In this document: piece after piece, positions 8,396 through 16,270 of the stretch | How the letters are laid out: each line of letters opens with the position of its first letter | Position numbering within the stretch: position 1 is the stretch's first letter | Source of the DNA: Sulfuricella sp035530375 | GTDB lineage: Bacteria > Pseudomonadota > Gammaproteobacteria > Burkholderiales > Sulfuricellaceae | NCBI GenBank assembly: GCA_035530375.1 | Contig: DATKUY010000038.1 | Span: 1 to 64,000 of the forward strand | Direction: 5' to 3' | Length of the DNA: 64,000 nucleotides | Notes under the pieces: generated by a model | Seen by the model: only the letters and a program-made list of their open reading frames with translations | Database searches by the model: none | Told to the model about the DNA's origin: nothing | Program-made: the position numbers and the translations under genes

Positions 8396-8411
8396 TGGCA
8401 CGTGAATTGCT
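8396..8411 (+). promoter_or_regulatory. Sigma54 (-24/-12) promoter of the small-protein/sqr operon
   Basis: TGGCAC-N5-TTGCT matches the sigma54 consensus exactly, including the GG and GC dinucleotides at correct spacing. It lies 44 bases upstream of the likely start codon of the first gene and faces sqr. The divergent gene encodes a sigma54 activator, making the assignment coherent. Confidence 0.85.
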
Positions 8412-8454
8412 AAAAGATTTATCTCAGCTTGAATGTTTATTAAGGGGGATGAAG

Positions 8455-8652
8455 ATGTCGAAAACGTGGGAACTGCAGGACGGCGTAAAGATGGACCCCG
8501 CCACCGCCAGTGAAGTAGCCAAGATCGCCTGCGCGCTGAAGTCCTTGTCGGCCTATACCGCCCTGGCGATGGAAAGTGAAGATGCGCCAGATGACTTGCA
8601 GACCATTGTGGATGAAGGCCTTGAGGCAATGACCAAGATATTCGTCTGGTAA
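8455..8652 (+). CDS. 65-residue protein of unknown function upstream of sqr
   Basis: A small soluble acidic protein (MSKTWELQDGVKMDP at the N-terminus, ending MTKIFVW), predicted mostly helical, with one Cys (KIACAL) and no signal peptide or membrane segment. I do not recognise the family. The start at 8455 is chosen because AAGGGGG at 8442-8448 is 6 bases away; another ATG at 8449 abuts that site. It is the first gene behind the sigma54 promoter and is followed 56 bases later by sqr, so it is probably expressed with sulfide oxidation. A role as an SQR accessory or sulfur-handling protein is inference only. Confidence 0.75.
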   Translation: MSKTWELQDGVKMDPATASEVAKIACALKSLSAYTALAMESEDAPDDLQTIVDEGLEAMTKIFVW

Positions 8653-8708
8653 ACCGACATCGAACCCCGAATAACACCCCGTTAATTATTTATAAGGAAC
8701 ACATACAA

Positions 8709-9977
8709 ATGGCACATATTGTAATTCTTGGTGCAGGTATCGGCGGCATGTCGTGCGCCTACGAAATGCAGGAGCAGGCCCGGCCAGAAGACAAGGTCAC
8801 CGTTATTTCGGATTCCTCAGACTTCCAGTTCACTCCTTCCAACCCTTGGGTCGCCGTCAACTGGCGCACCAAGGAAGACATCACCATTCCCCTTGCACCC
8901 TATCTGGAGCGCAAGGGCATCGGTCTGATCGCCACGGCAGCGAAGCGCGTCCACCCGGAAAAAAATGAGATCGAACTTGTGGATGGAAGAATCATTCCCT
9001 ACGACTTCCTGGTCATCGCCACCGGCCCGAAACTGGCTTTCGACGAAGTGGAAGGCCTCGGCCCAGGCAAGAACACACACTCCGTTTGCCACGTCGATCA
9101 CGCTGTGGAGGCAGGCAAGGCATGGGACCAATTCGTCAAGGACCCGGGCCCGATCGTAGTGGGCGCCGTACAAATGGCTTCCTGCTACGGCCCTGCTTAT
9201 GAATTTGCGTTCATCATGGAAACCGACCTGCGTCGGCGCAAGATTCGCGACAAGGTGCCGATGACCTACGTCACCGCCGAACCTTACATCGGCCACCTCG
9301 GTCTGGGCGGCGTCGGCGATTCGAAAGGCCTGCTGGAATCGTCCATGCGCGAGCGCCACATCAAGTGGATCTGCAACGCCAAGGTTACCAAGATCGAGCC
9401 CGGCAAGATGTTCGTTACTGAACTGGACGACATGGGCAATGTCAAAAAGGAACATGAACTGCCATTCAAGCACTCGATGATGCTGCCGGCGTTCAAGGGC
9501 ATCGACGCGGTGTTCGGCATCGAGGGTCTGACCAATCCGCGCGGCTTCATCCTGATCGATCCGTTCCAGCGCAACCCGAAATACAACAACATCTACGGGG
9601 TCGGCGTGTGCGTCGCCATCCCGCCGGTGGAAGCCACACCAGTACCGACCGGCGCGCCCAAGACCGGCTACATGATCGAAACCATGGTCACGTCAACGGT
9701 GCATAACATCCGCTCCGCGCTCGACGGCAAGGAACCGGATTTCAAGGCCACCTGGAATGCCATCTGCCTGGCCGATTTTGGCGACACCGGCGCGGCTTTC
9801 GTGGCACTGCCACAGATCCCGCCACGTAACGTCAACTGGTTCAAGGAAGGGAAATGGGTGCACCTGGCAAAGATCGCCTTCGAGAAGTACTTCATCCGCA
9901 AGATGAAGAAAGGCACCACCGAGCCGATTTACGAGAAATACGTGCTTGGCGTGCTGGGCATCAAGAAGAAGAAATAA
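8709..9977 (+). CDS. sqr: Sulfide:quinone oxidoreductase, type I (SqrA-like)
   Basis: A membrane-associated flavoprotein that oxidises sulfide to polysulfide/sulfane sulfur and reduces quinone. The 422-residue protein has the FAD-binding GAGIGG at residues 8-13, the second nucleotide motif VIATGP, and the three Cys of type I SQR at about 127 (SVCHVDHA), 159 (MASCYGPAYE) and 353 (NAICLADFGD), which from memory correspond to Cys128, Cys160 and Cys356 of the Acidithiobacillus ferrooxidans enzyme. The quinone-site stretch PPVEATPVPTGAPKTGYM and the basic amphipathic C-terminus (KYFIRKMKKG) for monotopic membrane attachment are present. It is controlled by the upstream sigma54 promoter; a UUCG-loop terminator follows. 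Confidence 0.95.
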   Translation: MAHIVILGAGIGGMSCAYEMQEQARPEDKVTVISDSSDFQFTPSNPWVAVNWRTKEDITIPLAPYLERKGIGLIATAAKRVHPEKNEIELVDGRIIPYDFLVIATGPKLAFDEVEGLGPGKNTHSVCHVDHAVEAGKAWDQFVKDPGPIVVGAVQMASCYGPAYEFAFIMETDLRRRKIRDKVPMTYVTAEPYIGHLGLGGVGDSKGLLESSMRERHIKWICNAKVTKIEPGKMFVTELDDMGNVKKEHELPFKHSMMLPAFKGIDAVFGIEGLTNPRGFILIDPFQRNPKYNNIYGVGVCVAIPPVEATPVPTGAPKTGYMIETMVTSTVHNIRSALDGKEPDFKATWNAICLADFGDTGAAFVALPQIPPRNVNWFKEGKWVHLAKIAFEKYFIRKMKKGTTEPIYEKYVLGVLGIKKKK

Positions 9978-10011
9978 TCGTTACTGTTTTTTAAAATTGT
10001 GTCTCCGTTTT

Positions 10012-10038
10012 GGGGCGACTTCGGTCGCCCCTTTTTTT
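10012..10038 (+). terminator. Intrinsic terminator after sqr
   Basis: An 8-bp perfect stem GGGGCGAC / GTCGCCCC closed by a TTCG tetraloop and followed by seven T, 35 bases after the sqr stop. Confidence 0.93.
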
Positions 10039-10124
10039 GCATAGTGAGTTAAGTGGCCTGAAAATACCGGATATAATGAACAGTTGCCGAAACACTATCC
10101 TGTCGCTGTGCGAGTGCCCCCTAA

Positions 10125-12683
10125 ATGCTGAAAGCCTATCGTGACCATGCCGCCGAGCGAACTGCACTCGGCCTGCCGCCCCTACCCCTGAACGCGGAGC
10201 AAACCGCCGCCCTGTGCGGGCTGCTGAAAGAACCACCCGCAGGGGAAGAAAGTTTCCTCGTCGACCTGCTGGAGAACCGCGTCCCCGCCGGGGTGGATGA
10301 CGCCGCCAAAGTGAAGGCGGATTTCCTTGCCGACATCGCCAACGGCACGGTAAATTCTCCTCTGGTCACGCGGCAGCACGCGGTACAACTGCTCGGCACC
10401 ATGCTTGGCGGCTACAATGTCACCGCACTGGTTCAACTGCTCGACACCGATCTTGCCGCCGATGCCGCGCAGGCACTGAAGCGCACCACGCTGATTTTCG
10501 ACGCTTTCCAGCAAGTCGCCGACCAAATGGAAGCGGGCAATGCCCACGCCAAGGCGCTGATCCAGTCCTGGGCCGAGGGCGAGTGGTTTACCGCCAAGCC
10601 CGCCTTGCCTGAAGCCATCAAAGCCGTGGTCTTCCAGGTGCCCGGAGAGACCAATACCGATGATCTTTCCCCCGCCCAGGCAGCCTGGTCGCGCCCCGAC
10701 ATTCCGCTCCACGCCAAGGAAATGCTGGTATCCAAGATGCCGGACGCACTGGAGACCATCGCCAGGCTGAAACAAAAAAGCCTGCCTATCGCTTATGTCG
10801 GCGACGTGGTCGGCACCGGCTCCTCGCGCAAATCCGCGATCAATTCGGTGCAGTGGCATCTGGGCCAGGACATCCCCCATATCCCGAACAAACGCACCGG
10901 CGGCATCGTGCTGGGCAGCAAGATCGCCCCGATCTTCTTCAACACCGCAGAGGATTCCGGCGCGCTGCCGATCGAATGCGACGTTTCCGCCATGAACAGC
11001 GGCGATGTCATCGTCATCCACCCATACAAGAAACAGATCACCGACGAAGCCGGCAAGCTGGTCGCCAGCTTCGTCCTGACGCCGGCCACGCTGGCCGACG
11101 AAGTTCGTGCCGGCGGCCGTATCCCGCTGATCATCGGTCGCGGCCTTACCGCCAAGTCGCGCGCCGCCCTCGGCCTGCCGCCCTCGACCCTGTTCGCCCA
11201 ACCCACCCCGGTCAAGGACACCGGCAAAGGCTATACCCTGGCGCAGAAGATGGTCGGTCGCGCCTGCGGCGCTGCCGGCGTACGTCCGGGCGCCTATTGC
11301 GAACCAAAAATGGCCACCGTCGGCTCGCAGGACACCACCGGCGGCATGACCCGCGACGAACTGAAAGAGCTCGCCTGCCTCGGTTTCTCCGCCGATCTGG
11401 TGATGCAAAGCTTCTGCCATACCGCAGCCTACCCCAAGCCGGTCGACATCAAGCTGCAGCACACCCTGCCGGAATTCATGTCCAGCCGTGGCGGTGTCAG
11501 CCTCAAGGCAGGCGACGGCGTGATCCACTCCTGGCTGAACCGCATGCTGCTGCCCGATACCGTCGGCACCGGCGGCGACTCCCACACCCGTTTCCCGATC
11601 GGCATCTCTTTCCCGGCCGGCTCCGGCCTGGTAGCCTTTGCCGCAGCCATGGGCACGATGCCGCTGGACATGCCGGAATCCGTGCTGGTGCGCTTCAAGG
11701 GCCGGATGCAGCCGGGCATCACCCTGCGCGACCTGGTCAACGCCATTCCCTATGCCGCAATTCAGGAAGGCGCCATGACGGTGGGCAAACAGGGCAAGAA
11801 AAACGTGTTCTCCGGCCGCATTCTGGAAATCGAGGGACTGCCCGATCTTAAAGTAGAGCAGGCGTTCGAGCTTTCCGATGCCTCCGCCGAGCGTTCGGCT
11901 GCCGCCTGCACGGTGCGCCTCAACAAGGAACCGGTGATCGAATACCTGAAATCCAACGTCGCACTGCTCACCAACATGATCGAGAACGGCTACCAGGATG
12001 CACATACGCTGCAGCGGCGCATCGACGCCATGAACGCCTGGCTGGCCAAGCCCGAACTGCTGGAACCGGATGCCGATGCGGAATACGCTCACGTGATCGA
12101 GATCGACCTCGCCCGGATCAAGGAACCGCTGGTGGCCTGCCCCAACGATCCGGACAACATCAAGCCGCTGTCGGCCGTCGCCGGCGGCAAGATCGACGAG
12201 GTCTTCATCGGCAGTTGCATGACCAATATCGGCCATTACCGCGCCGCGGCGAGAATGCTCGAGGATGTCGGCCATATCCCGGCACGGCTGTGGATTGTTC
12301 CGCCCACCCGCATGGACGAGGCCGAACTCAGGGAAGAAGGCGCCTACAGCATTTTCGGCCGGGTCGGCGCGCGCACCGAGATGCCAGGCTGCAGCCTGTG
12401 CATGGGCAACCAGGCGCGGGTAGCGGACAGCGCCACGGTATTCTCCACCAGCACCCGCAACTTCGATAACCGCATGGGTAAGGACGCCCAGGTCTATCTC
12501 GGATCGGCCGAACTGGCAGGGGCATGCGCCCGCCTTGGCCACATTCCCACCGTGCAGGAATACCTCGACCTGGTGGACAGCAGGATCACTCCCCAAGCCG
12601 ACAGCGTTTACCGTTACCTCAACTTCGACCAGATGGAAGCATACGTTCCGCGCAGGATCATTCCGATTAAGCCGGCGGTATAG
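10125..12683 (+). CDS. acnB: Bifunctional aconitate hydratase B / 2-methylisocitrate dehydratase
   Basis: TCA-cycle enzyme interconverting citrate and isocitrate. The 852-residue length, the AcnB order (N-terminal HEAT-like domain, swivel domain, then the catalytic domains) and the start MLKAYRDHAAERTALGLPPLPL identify it as the B type. The 4Fe-4S ligand Cys lie in GCSLCMGN (two) and SCMTNIGHYRAA. Substrate-binding segments GTGSSRKSAIN and GDSHTRFP are present. A very long open frame on the opposite strand is a codon-bias shadow. It stands between two terminators' worth of spacing from sqr and is followed 8 bases later by the GST-like gene, so these two may be co-transcribed. Confidence 0.98.
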   Translation: MLKAYRDHAAERTALGLPPLPLNAEQTAALCGLLKEPPAGEESFLVDLLENRVPAGVDDAAKVKADFLADIANGTVNSPLVTRQHAVQLLGTMLGGYNVTALVQLLDTDLAADAAQALKRTTLIFDAFQQVADQMEAGNAHAKALIQSWAEGEWFTAKPALPEAIKAVVFQVPGETNTDDLSPAQAAWSRPDIPLHAKEMLVSKMPDALETIARLKQKSLPIAYVGDVVGTGSSRKSAINSVQWHLGQDIPHIPNKRTGGIVLGSKIAPIFFNTAEDSGALPIECDVSAMNSGDVIVIHPYKKQITDEAGKLVASFVLTPATLADEVRAGGRIPLIIGRGLTAKSRAALGLPPSTLFAQPTPVKDTGKGYTLAQKMVGRACGAAGVRPGAYCEPKMATVGSQDTTGGMTRDELKELACLGFSADLVMQSFCHTAAYPKPVDIKLQHTLPEFMSSRGGVSLKAGDGVIHSWLNRMLLPDTVGTGGDSHTRFPIGISFPAGSGLVAFAAAMGTMPLDMPESVLVRFKGRMQPGITLRDLVNAIPYAAIQEGAMTVGKQGKKNVFSGRILEIEGLPDLKVEQAFELSDASAERSAAACTVRLNKEPVIEYLKSNVALLTNMIENGYQDAHTLQRRIDAMNAWLAKPELLEPDADAEYAHVIEIDLARIKEPLVACPNDPDNIKPLSAVAGGKIDEVFIGSCMTNIGHYRAAARMLEDVGHIPARLWIVPPTRMDEAELREEGAYSIFGRVGARTEMPGCSLCMGNQARVADSATVFSTSTRNFDNRMGKDAQVYLGSAELAGACARLGHIPTVQEYLDLVDSRITPQADSVYRYLNFDQMEAYVPRRIIPIKPAV

Positions 12684-12691
12684 AGAAAAAA

Positions 12692-13303
12692 ATGAAACTG
12701 ATAATGACGCCAACCAGCCCTTTTGCCCGCAAAGTCCGTATTGTCATGGCGGAAAAGCGCATCGAATACGAACCGGTAGTGGATAATCCATGGGAAGCGA
12801 ACACTCATGTGTCCGATTACAATCCGCTCGGCATGGTACCGGTGCTGGTGCTGGACGACGACCACGCCCTGTTCGATTCACGTGTGATCGTCGAATATCT
12901 CGACACCGTCAGCCCGGTGTCGCAGCTGATTCCCAAGGACAGCCGCCAGCGCCTGGCAGTGCGGCGCTGGGAAGCGCTGGCCGACGGCATCTCCGATGCC
13001 GCCGCCGCGATCCATATCGAGAAGAAACGGCCGGAATCGCAGCAAAGCCCGGAATGGATCGTACGCCAGGAGCAGAAAGTGTTCCTCGGCGTCAGAGCCA
13101 TGGCCGAAGAGCTGGGTGACAAAAACTGGTGCACCGGCGAATTTTTCAATCTGTCGGATATTGCGGCCGGATGCGCGCTGGGCTATCTCGACTTGCGCCT
13201 CCCGGAAATCGAATGGCGCAGGGCGCACCCGGTGCTGGCCCGGCTCGCCGACAAGCTGTCGCAGCGCATCTCTTTCAGAGAAACCCAGCCGCCTATGACT
13301 TGA
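12692..13303 (+). CDS. Glutathione S-transferase family protein (YibF-like)
   Basis: A 203-residue two-domain GST: thioredoxin-like N-terminal domain (1-75) beginning MKLIMTPTSPFARKVRIV with a Ser in the catalytic position, the cis-Pro and glutathione-contact segment NPLGMVPVLVLDDDHALFDSRVIVEYLD, and an all-helical C-terminal domain with FNLSDIAAGCALGYLD. This resembles the YibF/GstA-like proteins of proteobacteria. The substrate is unknown. It follows acnB by 8 bases. Confidence 0.88.
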   Translation: MKLIMTPTSPFARKVRIVMAEKRIEYEPVVDNPWEANTHVSDYNPLGMVPVLVLDDDHALFDSRVIVEYLDTVSPVSQLIPKDSRQRLAVRRWEALADGISDAAAAIHIEKKRPESQQSPEWIVRQEQKVFLGVRAMAEELGDKNWCTGEFFNLSDIAAGCALGYLDLRLPEIEWRRAHPVLARLADKLSQRISFRETQPPMT

Positions 13304-13358
13304 GAGCCCAACGTCGGGTTACCCCACAACGCGCCTGACCCGATCTACAAACTCGGCA

Positions 13359-14426
13359 CTATTGTATTACCCCGCCGCCCAGGCAAACCTCGCTCTCATA
13401 TAGCACTACCGACTGCCCGGGCGCGGCCGCCCACTGCGGCCGGGCAAATTCGATCCCGCAGCTTCCGCTACCGACCTTGCTGATACAACACGGCGCATCG
13501 ACCTGACGGTAGCGGATTTTAGCGGCATAGACCCAATCAGGGTGCGGTGGATGACCTGAAACCCAGGACAGGTCTGCAGCCACCAGACTACTCCCGAACA
13601 GGGCAGGATGATCGTGGCCCTGCACCACGATCAGGATATTGCGTGCCATATTTTTGCCGGCAACGAACCAGGGTTCGCCCTGGCCGCCGATTCCCAAGCC
13701 TTGGCGCTGGCCGATAGTGTAATAGGCCAGTCCTTCGTGCCGACCCACTATCTTGCCTTCCGGCGTCTCCATGTTGCCCGGCTGCTTCGGCAGATAGCGA
13801 CTGAGAAATTCGCGGAACGGCCGCTCGCCGATAAAGCAAATGCCGGTGCTGTCCTTCTTGGCGTGAACCGGCAGATCCGCCTGCCGGGCAATGTCGCGCA
13901 CCTCGCGCTTGTAAATTCCACCCAGCGGAAATATTGATCTGGACAGCTGCGCCTGGTTGAGCCGGTAGAGAAAATAGCTCTGATCCTTGCTGCCATCTTC
14001 CGCCTTGAGCAGCTCAAACAAGCCGCTCCGCTCCCTCACACGGGCATAATGGCCGGTAGCGATCTTGTCGGCGCCGAGCGCGATGGCATGGTCGAGAAAG
14101 GCTTTGAACTTGATTTCGGAGTTGCATAGCACATCAGGGTTAGGGGTACGTCCGGCCTGGTATTCCCGCAGGAAAAGCGCGAATACCCGCTCGCGGTATT
14201 CCTTGGCGAAATTCACCGCCTCAACCTCAATGCCGATCTTGTCGGCGACCGCAAGCACGTCCATGAAATCCTGTTTGGCCGGGCAATAGCCGTCCTCGGC
14301 GTCGTCGTCCTCCCAGTTCTTCATGAACAGGCCGACCACCTCAAAGCCCTGCTGTTTCAGCAACAGCGCAGCGACCGCCGAATCGACGCCGCCCGACATG
14401 CCCACCACCACGCGTTTTCTGCTCAC
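13359..14426 (-). CDS. mnmA: tRNA-specific 2-thiouridylase MnmA
   Basis: ATP-dependent thiolation of U34 in tRNA-Lys, -Glu and -Gln, using sulfur relayed through the Tus system. Visible: PP-loop GMSGGVDSA, the catalytic Cys in PDVLCNSEIKF and the persulfide-forming Cys in DSTGICFIGER, then the C-terminal beta-barrel domain with GQRQGLGIGG. I prefer the GTG at 14426, which has AAAGGAG 10 bases before it and overlaps the upstream gene's stop as GTGA; the frame also has an ATG at 14450. Its tRNA-Lys(UUU) substrate and a TusA homologue are both encoded in this window. Confidence 0.95.
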   Translation of the reverse strand: MSRKRVVVGMSGGVDSAVAALLLKQQGFEVVGLFMKNWEDDDAEDGYCPAKQDFMDVLAVADKIGIEVEAVNFAKEYRERVFALFLREYQAGRTPNPDVLCNSEIKFKAFLDHAIALGADKIATGHYARVRERSGLFELLKAEDGSKDQSYFLYRLNQAQLSRSIFPLGGIYKREVRDIARQADLPVHAKKDSTGICFIGERPFREFLSRYLPKQPGNMETPEGKIVGRHEGLAYYTIGQRQGLGIGGQGEPWFVAGKNMARNILIVVQGHDHPALFGSSLVAADLSWVSGHPPHPDWVYAAKIRYRQVDAPCCISKVGSGSCGIEFARPQWAAAPGQSVVLYESEVCLGGGVIQ

Positions 14427-14962
14427 TCTGGACTCGCTCCTTTGTGCCATTCTTCCAGCGGCGCCACGAACGCGGGCCGGCCATTATCAAAAAACCAGGA
14501 ATCCACAGCGAATTCCCGGCTGGTCTGCGTTTCAACAATCCGTGCCGCCCAGTGATCGTTAATCAGTAGCGGTGCACGCCTTACCGGTTCCAGCACGCGG
14601 TGGAACCTGAGCCAGCCCTTGCTTTCCAGCAGGCGCAAGTAGCTGGTGGTATTGGTGGATTCATCGATACAGTCCATCCGTCCGTCCACGCCATCATCGT
14701 TAACGTTGCCACCTTTATCGGCCCAGGTTGGGGTCTGCTGCCCGGCAGAAATTTCGAACAGGCCGATCGACAGGGAAATTGCTTCGCGTTCACCTGCTGC
14801 ATTGTTTGCGCGCAACAACAATCGGTGCACAGCATTCAGCACATTCGAATCAAATTCAACGGTATCGGTTGCAGCGCAACCGTAGTTATAGCAAATAATG
14901 ACTTCGTCGGCGCCAGACGGCAGGCTAAAACACATCAGCAGGATCAGCGGCCACGCCCGCAT
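14423..14962 (-). CDS. Exported protein of unknown function between nudJ and mnmA
   Basis: A 179-residue protein with a clear Sec signal peptide (MRAWPLILLMCFSLPSGA/DEV) and a mature domain with two early Cys (IICYNYGCAA) and one later (GRMDCIDES), plausibly a periplasmic disulfide-bonded fold. I do not recognise a named domain. The start at 14962 shares one base with the nudJ stop (TGATG) and its own stop overlaps the preferred mnmA start, so nudJ, this gene and mnmA form a tightly coupled operon. Why an exported protein sits between two cytoplasmic housekeeping genes is unclear. Confidence 0.82.
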   Translation of the reverse strand: MRAWPLILLMCFSLPSGADEVIICYNYGCAATDTVEFDSNVLNAVHRLLLRANNAAGEREAISLSIGLFEISAGQQTPTWADKGGNVNDDGVDGRMDCIDESTNTTSYLRLLESKGWLRFHRVLEPVRRAPLLINDHWAARIVETQTSREFAVDSWFFDNGRPAFVAPLEEWHKGASPE

Positions 14963-15408
14963 CAGAGAAGGTGGGTAACCAGTTCCAAAGGGTAGCGCTT
15001 GCCGACAAGGCAATCTTCAACGCATCTGAGCACCAGCGGGCTGCGGTGGCGCTCAGCCGTTGTCCGGATTTCATCCGGACTCAACCACACGGCACGCAGA
15101 ATGCCTTTATCCAACTGGCGCTGCGGCTCGTGCTTTTGCACCGAGCCGACGAAAGCGAAGCGCAAGTAAGTGATATCCTTGCGGGGGTGATGCCAGCGGT
15201 AAACCCCCAGCAGCCATTCCGGGTCGAAATGGTAGGCGGTTTCTTCCAGCGCCTCGCGGGTCACTCCCTGCATCAGGGTTTCACCCGCCTCCCAGTGCCC
15301 GGCAGGTTGGTTGAGGCGAATGCCGTCATCGGTTTCCTCCTCCACCAGGAGGAATTTGCCGTCTTGCTCGATCACCGCCGCCACGGTGACATTGGGTTTC
15401 CAGATCAT
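14962..15408 (-). CDS. nudJ: Nudix hydrolase, NudJ-like
   Basis: A 148-residue Nudix protein with the box GHWEAGETLMQGVTREALEETAY, matching Gx5Ex7REUxEExGU except for one position, and the NudJ-type N-terminus MIWKPNVTVAAVIEQDGKFLLVEE. NudJ enzymes act on thiamine and nucleotide pyrophosphates and are characteristically found next to mnmA in beta- and gammaproteobacteria, as here. The frame extends 20 codons upstream, but family alignment supports the start at 15408. Confidence 0.92.
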   Translation of the reverse strand: MIWKPNVTVAAVIEQDGKFLLVEEETDDGIRLNQPAGHWEAGETLMQGVTREALEETAYHFDPEWLLGVYRWHHPRKDITYLRFAFVGSVQKHEPQRQLDKGILRAVWLSPDEIRTTAERHRSPLVLRCVEDCLVGKRYPLELVTHLL

Positions 15409-15512
15409 GCGCTTCGCCTGTAAAAAAGAGAATTTTATAACCTTTCCGGTTTGATTCAAAACCGGCATGGCCGCGTGTAGAATTGAAGACCGATCAAATC
15501 TGGATTACCACC

Positions 15513-16199
15513 TTGAAAAAAGCGGTCATATTGCTGTCCGGCGGGCTGGACTCCGCCACCGCCTTGGCTATCGCCCGTAGCGAGGGGTTTGCCTGCCATT
15601 GCCTGAGCCTGGACTATGGCCAGCGCCACAGTTCCGAGCTTGAAGCAGCGCAGCGTGTGGCCGCCGCGCTGGGTGCCAGCGAACACCGCACCATAAAACT
15701 GGAATTGACCGCATTCGGCGGTTCGGCGCTGACCGACAGGAAAATCGCCGTGCCGACTCGGCCATCCGACGGCATCCCCGTCACCTATGTGCCTGCGCGC
15801 AACACCATCATGTTGTCGCTGGCACTGGCATGGGCTGAAGTGTTGAACAGCCGCCACATCTTCATCGGCGCCAATGCAGTGGACTATTCCGGTTACCCGG
15901 ATTGCCGACCGGAATACCTCGAAGCCTTCGAAAAAATGGCCAATCTCGCCACAAAATCCGCAGTCGAAGGACGTGCAATACACATTCGCGCACCGCTGGT
16001 CGCTCTCTCGAAAGCGGAAATCATCCGCCTTGGCATCGCACTCGGCGTAGACTACAGCCTCACCGTTTCCTGCTACCAAGCTGGCGAGAACGGCACGGCA
16101 TGCGGCCGATGCGACTCCTGCCGCCTGCGCCACCAAGGTTTTGTCAGCGCCGGGATAAATGACCCGACGCGCTACCTGTATCCCGATTTATCCAAATAG
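15513..16199 (+). CDS. queC: 7-cyano-7-deazaguanine synthase QueC
   Basis: Makes preQ0 from 7-carboxy-7-deazaguanine with ATP and ammonia, for queuosine. It has the PP-loop LLSGGLDSATALAIA near the N-terminus, the substrate region VPARNTIMLSLALAWAE, and four zinc Cys (SCYQAGENGTACGRCDSCRLR, pattern CxnCxxCxxC). Family members start KKAVxLLSGG, which points to a TTG start at 15513; an earlier in-frame TTG at 15483 is the alternative and no strong ribosome site decides between them. Length is about 228 residues, normal for QueC. Confidence 0.93.
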   Translation: MKKAVILLSGGLDSATALAIARSEGFACHCLSLDYGQRHSSELEAAQRVAAALGASEHRTIKLELTAFGGSALTDRKIAVPTRPSDGIPVTYVPARNTIMLSLALAWAEVLNSRHIFIGANAVDYSGYPDCRPEYLEAFEKMANLATKSAVEGRAIHIRAPLVALSKAEIIRLGIALGVDYSLTVSCYQAGENGTACGRCDSCRLRHQGFVSAGINDPTRYLYPDLSK

Positions 16200-16270
16200 T
16201 CCATATTGACTATTGAGATCACCCGATATTAGATTAGAATTCCCACTTCATCTTGGAGGAGATAATAATT

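Noticed and set aside
10182..12713. An 843-codon open frame on the minus strand across acnB
   Set aside because: It mirrors the codon pattern of acnB, which is unmistakable on the plus strand; the antisense translation has no recognisable domain. High-GC genes often leave such shadows.
13608..13937. 109-codon plus-strand frame over mnmA
   Set aside because: It lies wholly inside the conserved mnmA coding region and encodes nothing recognisable.
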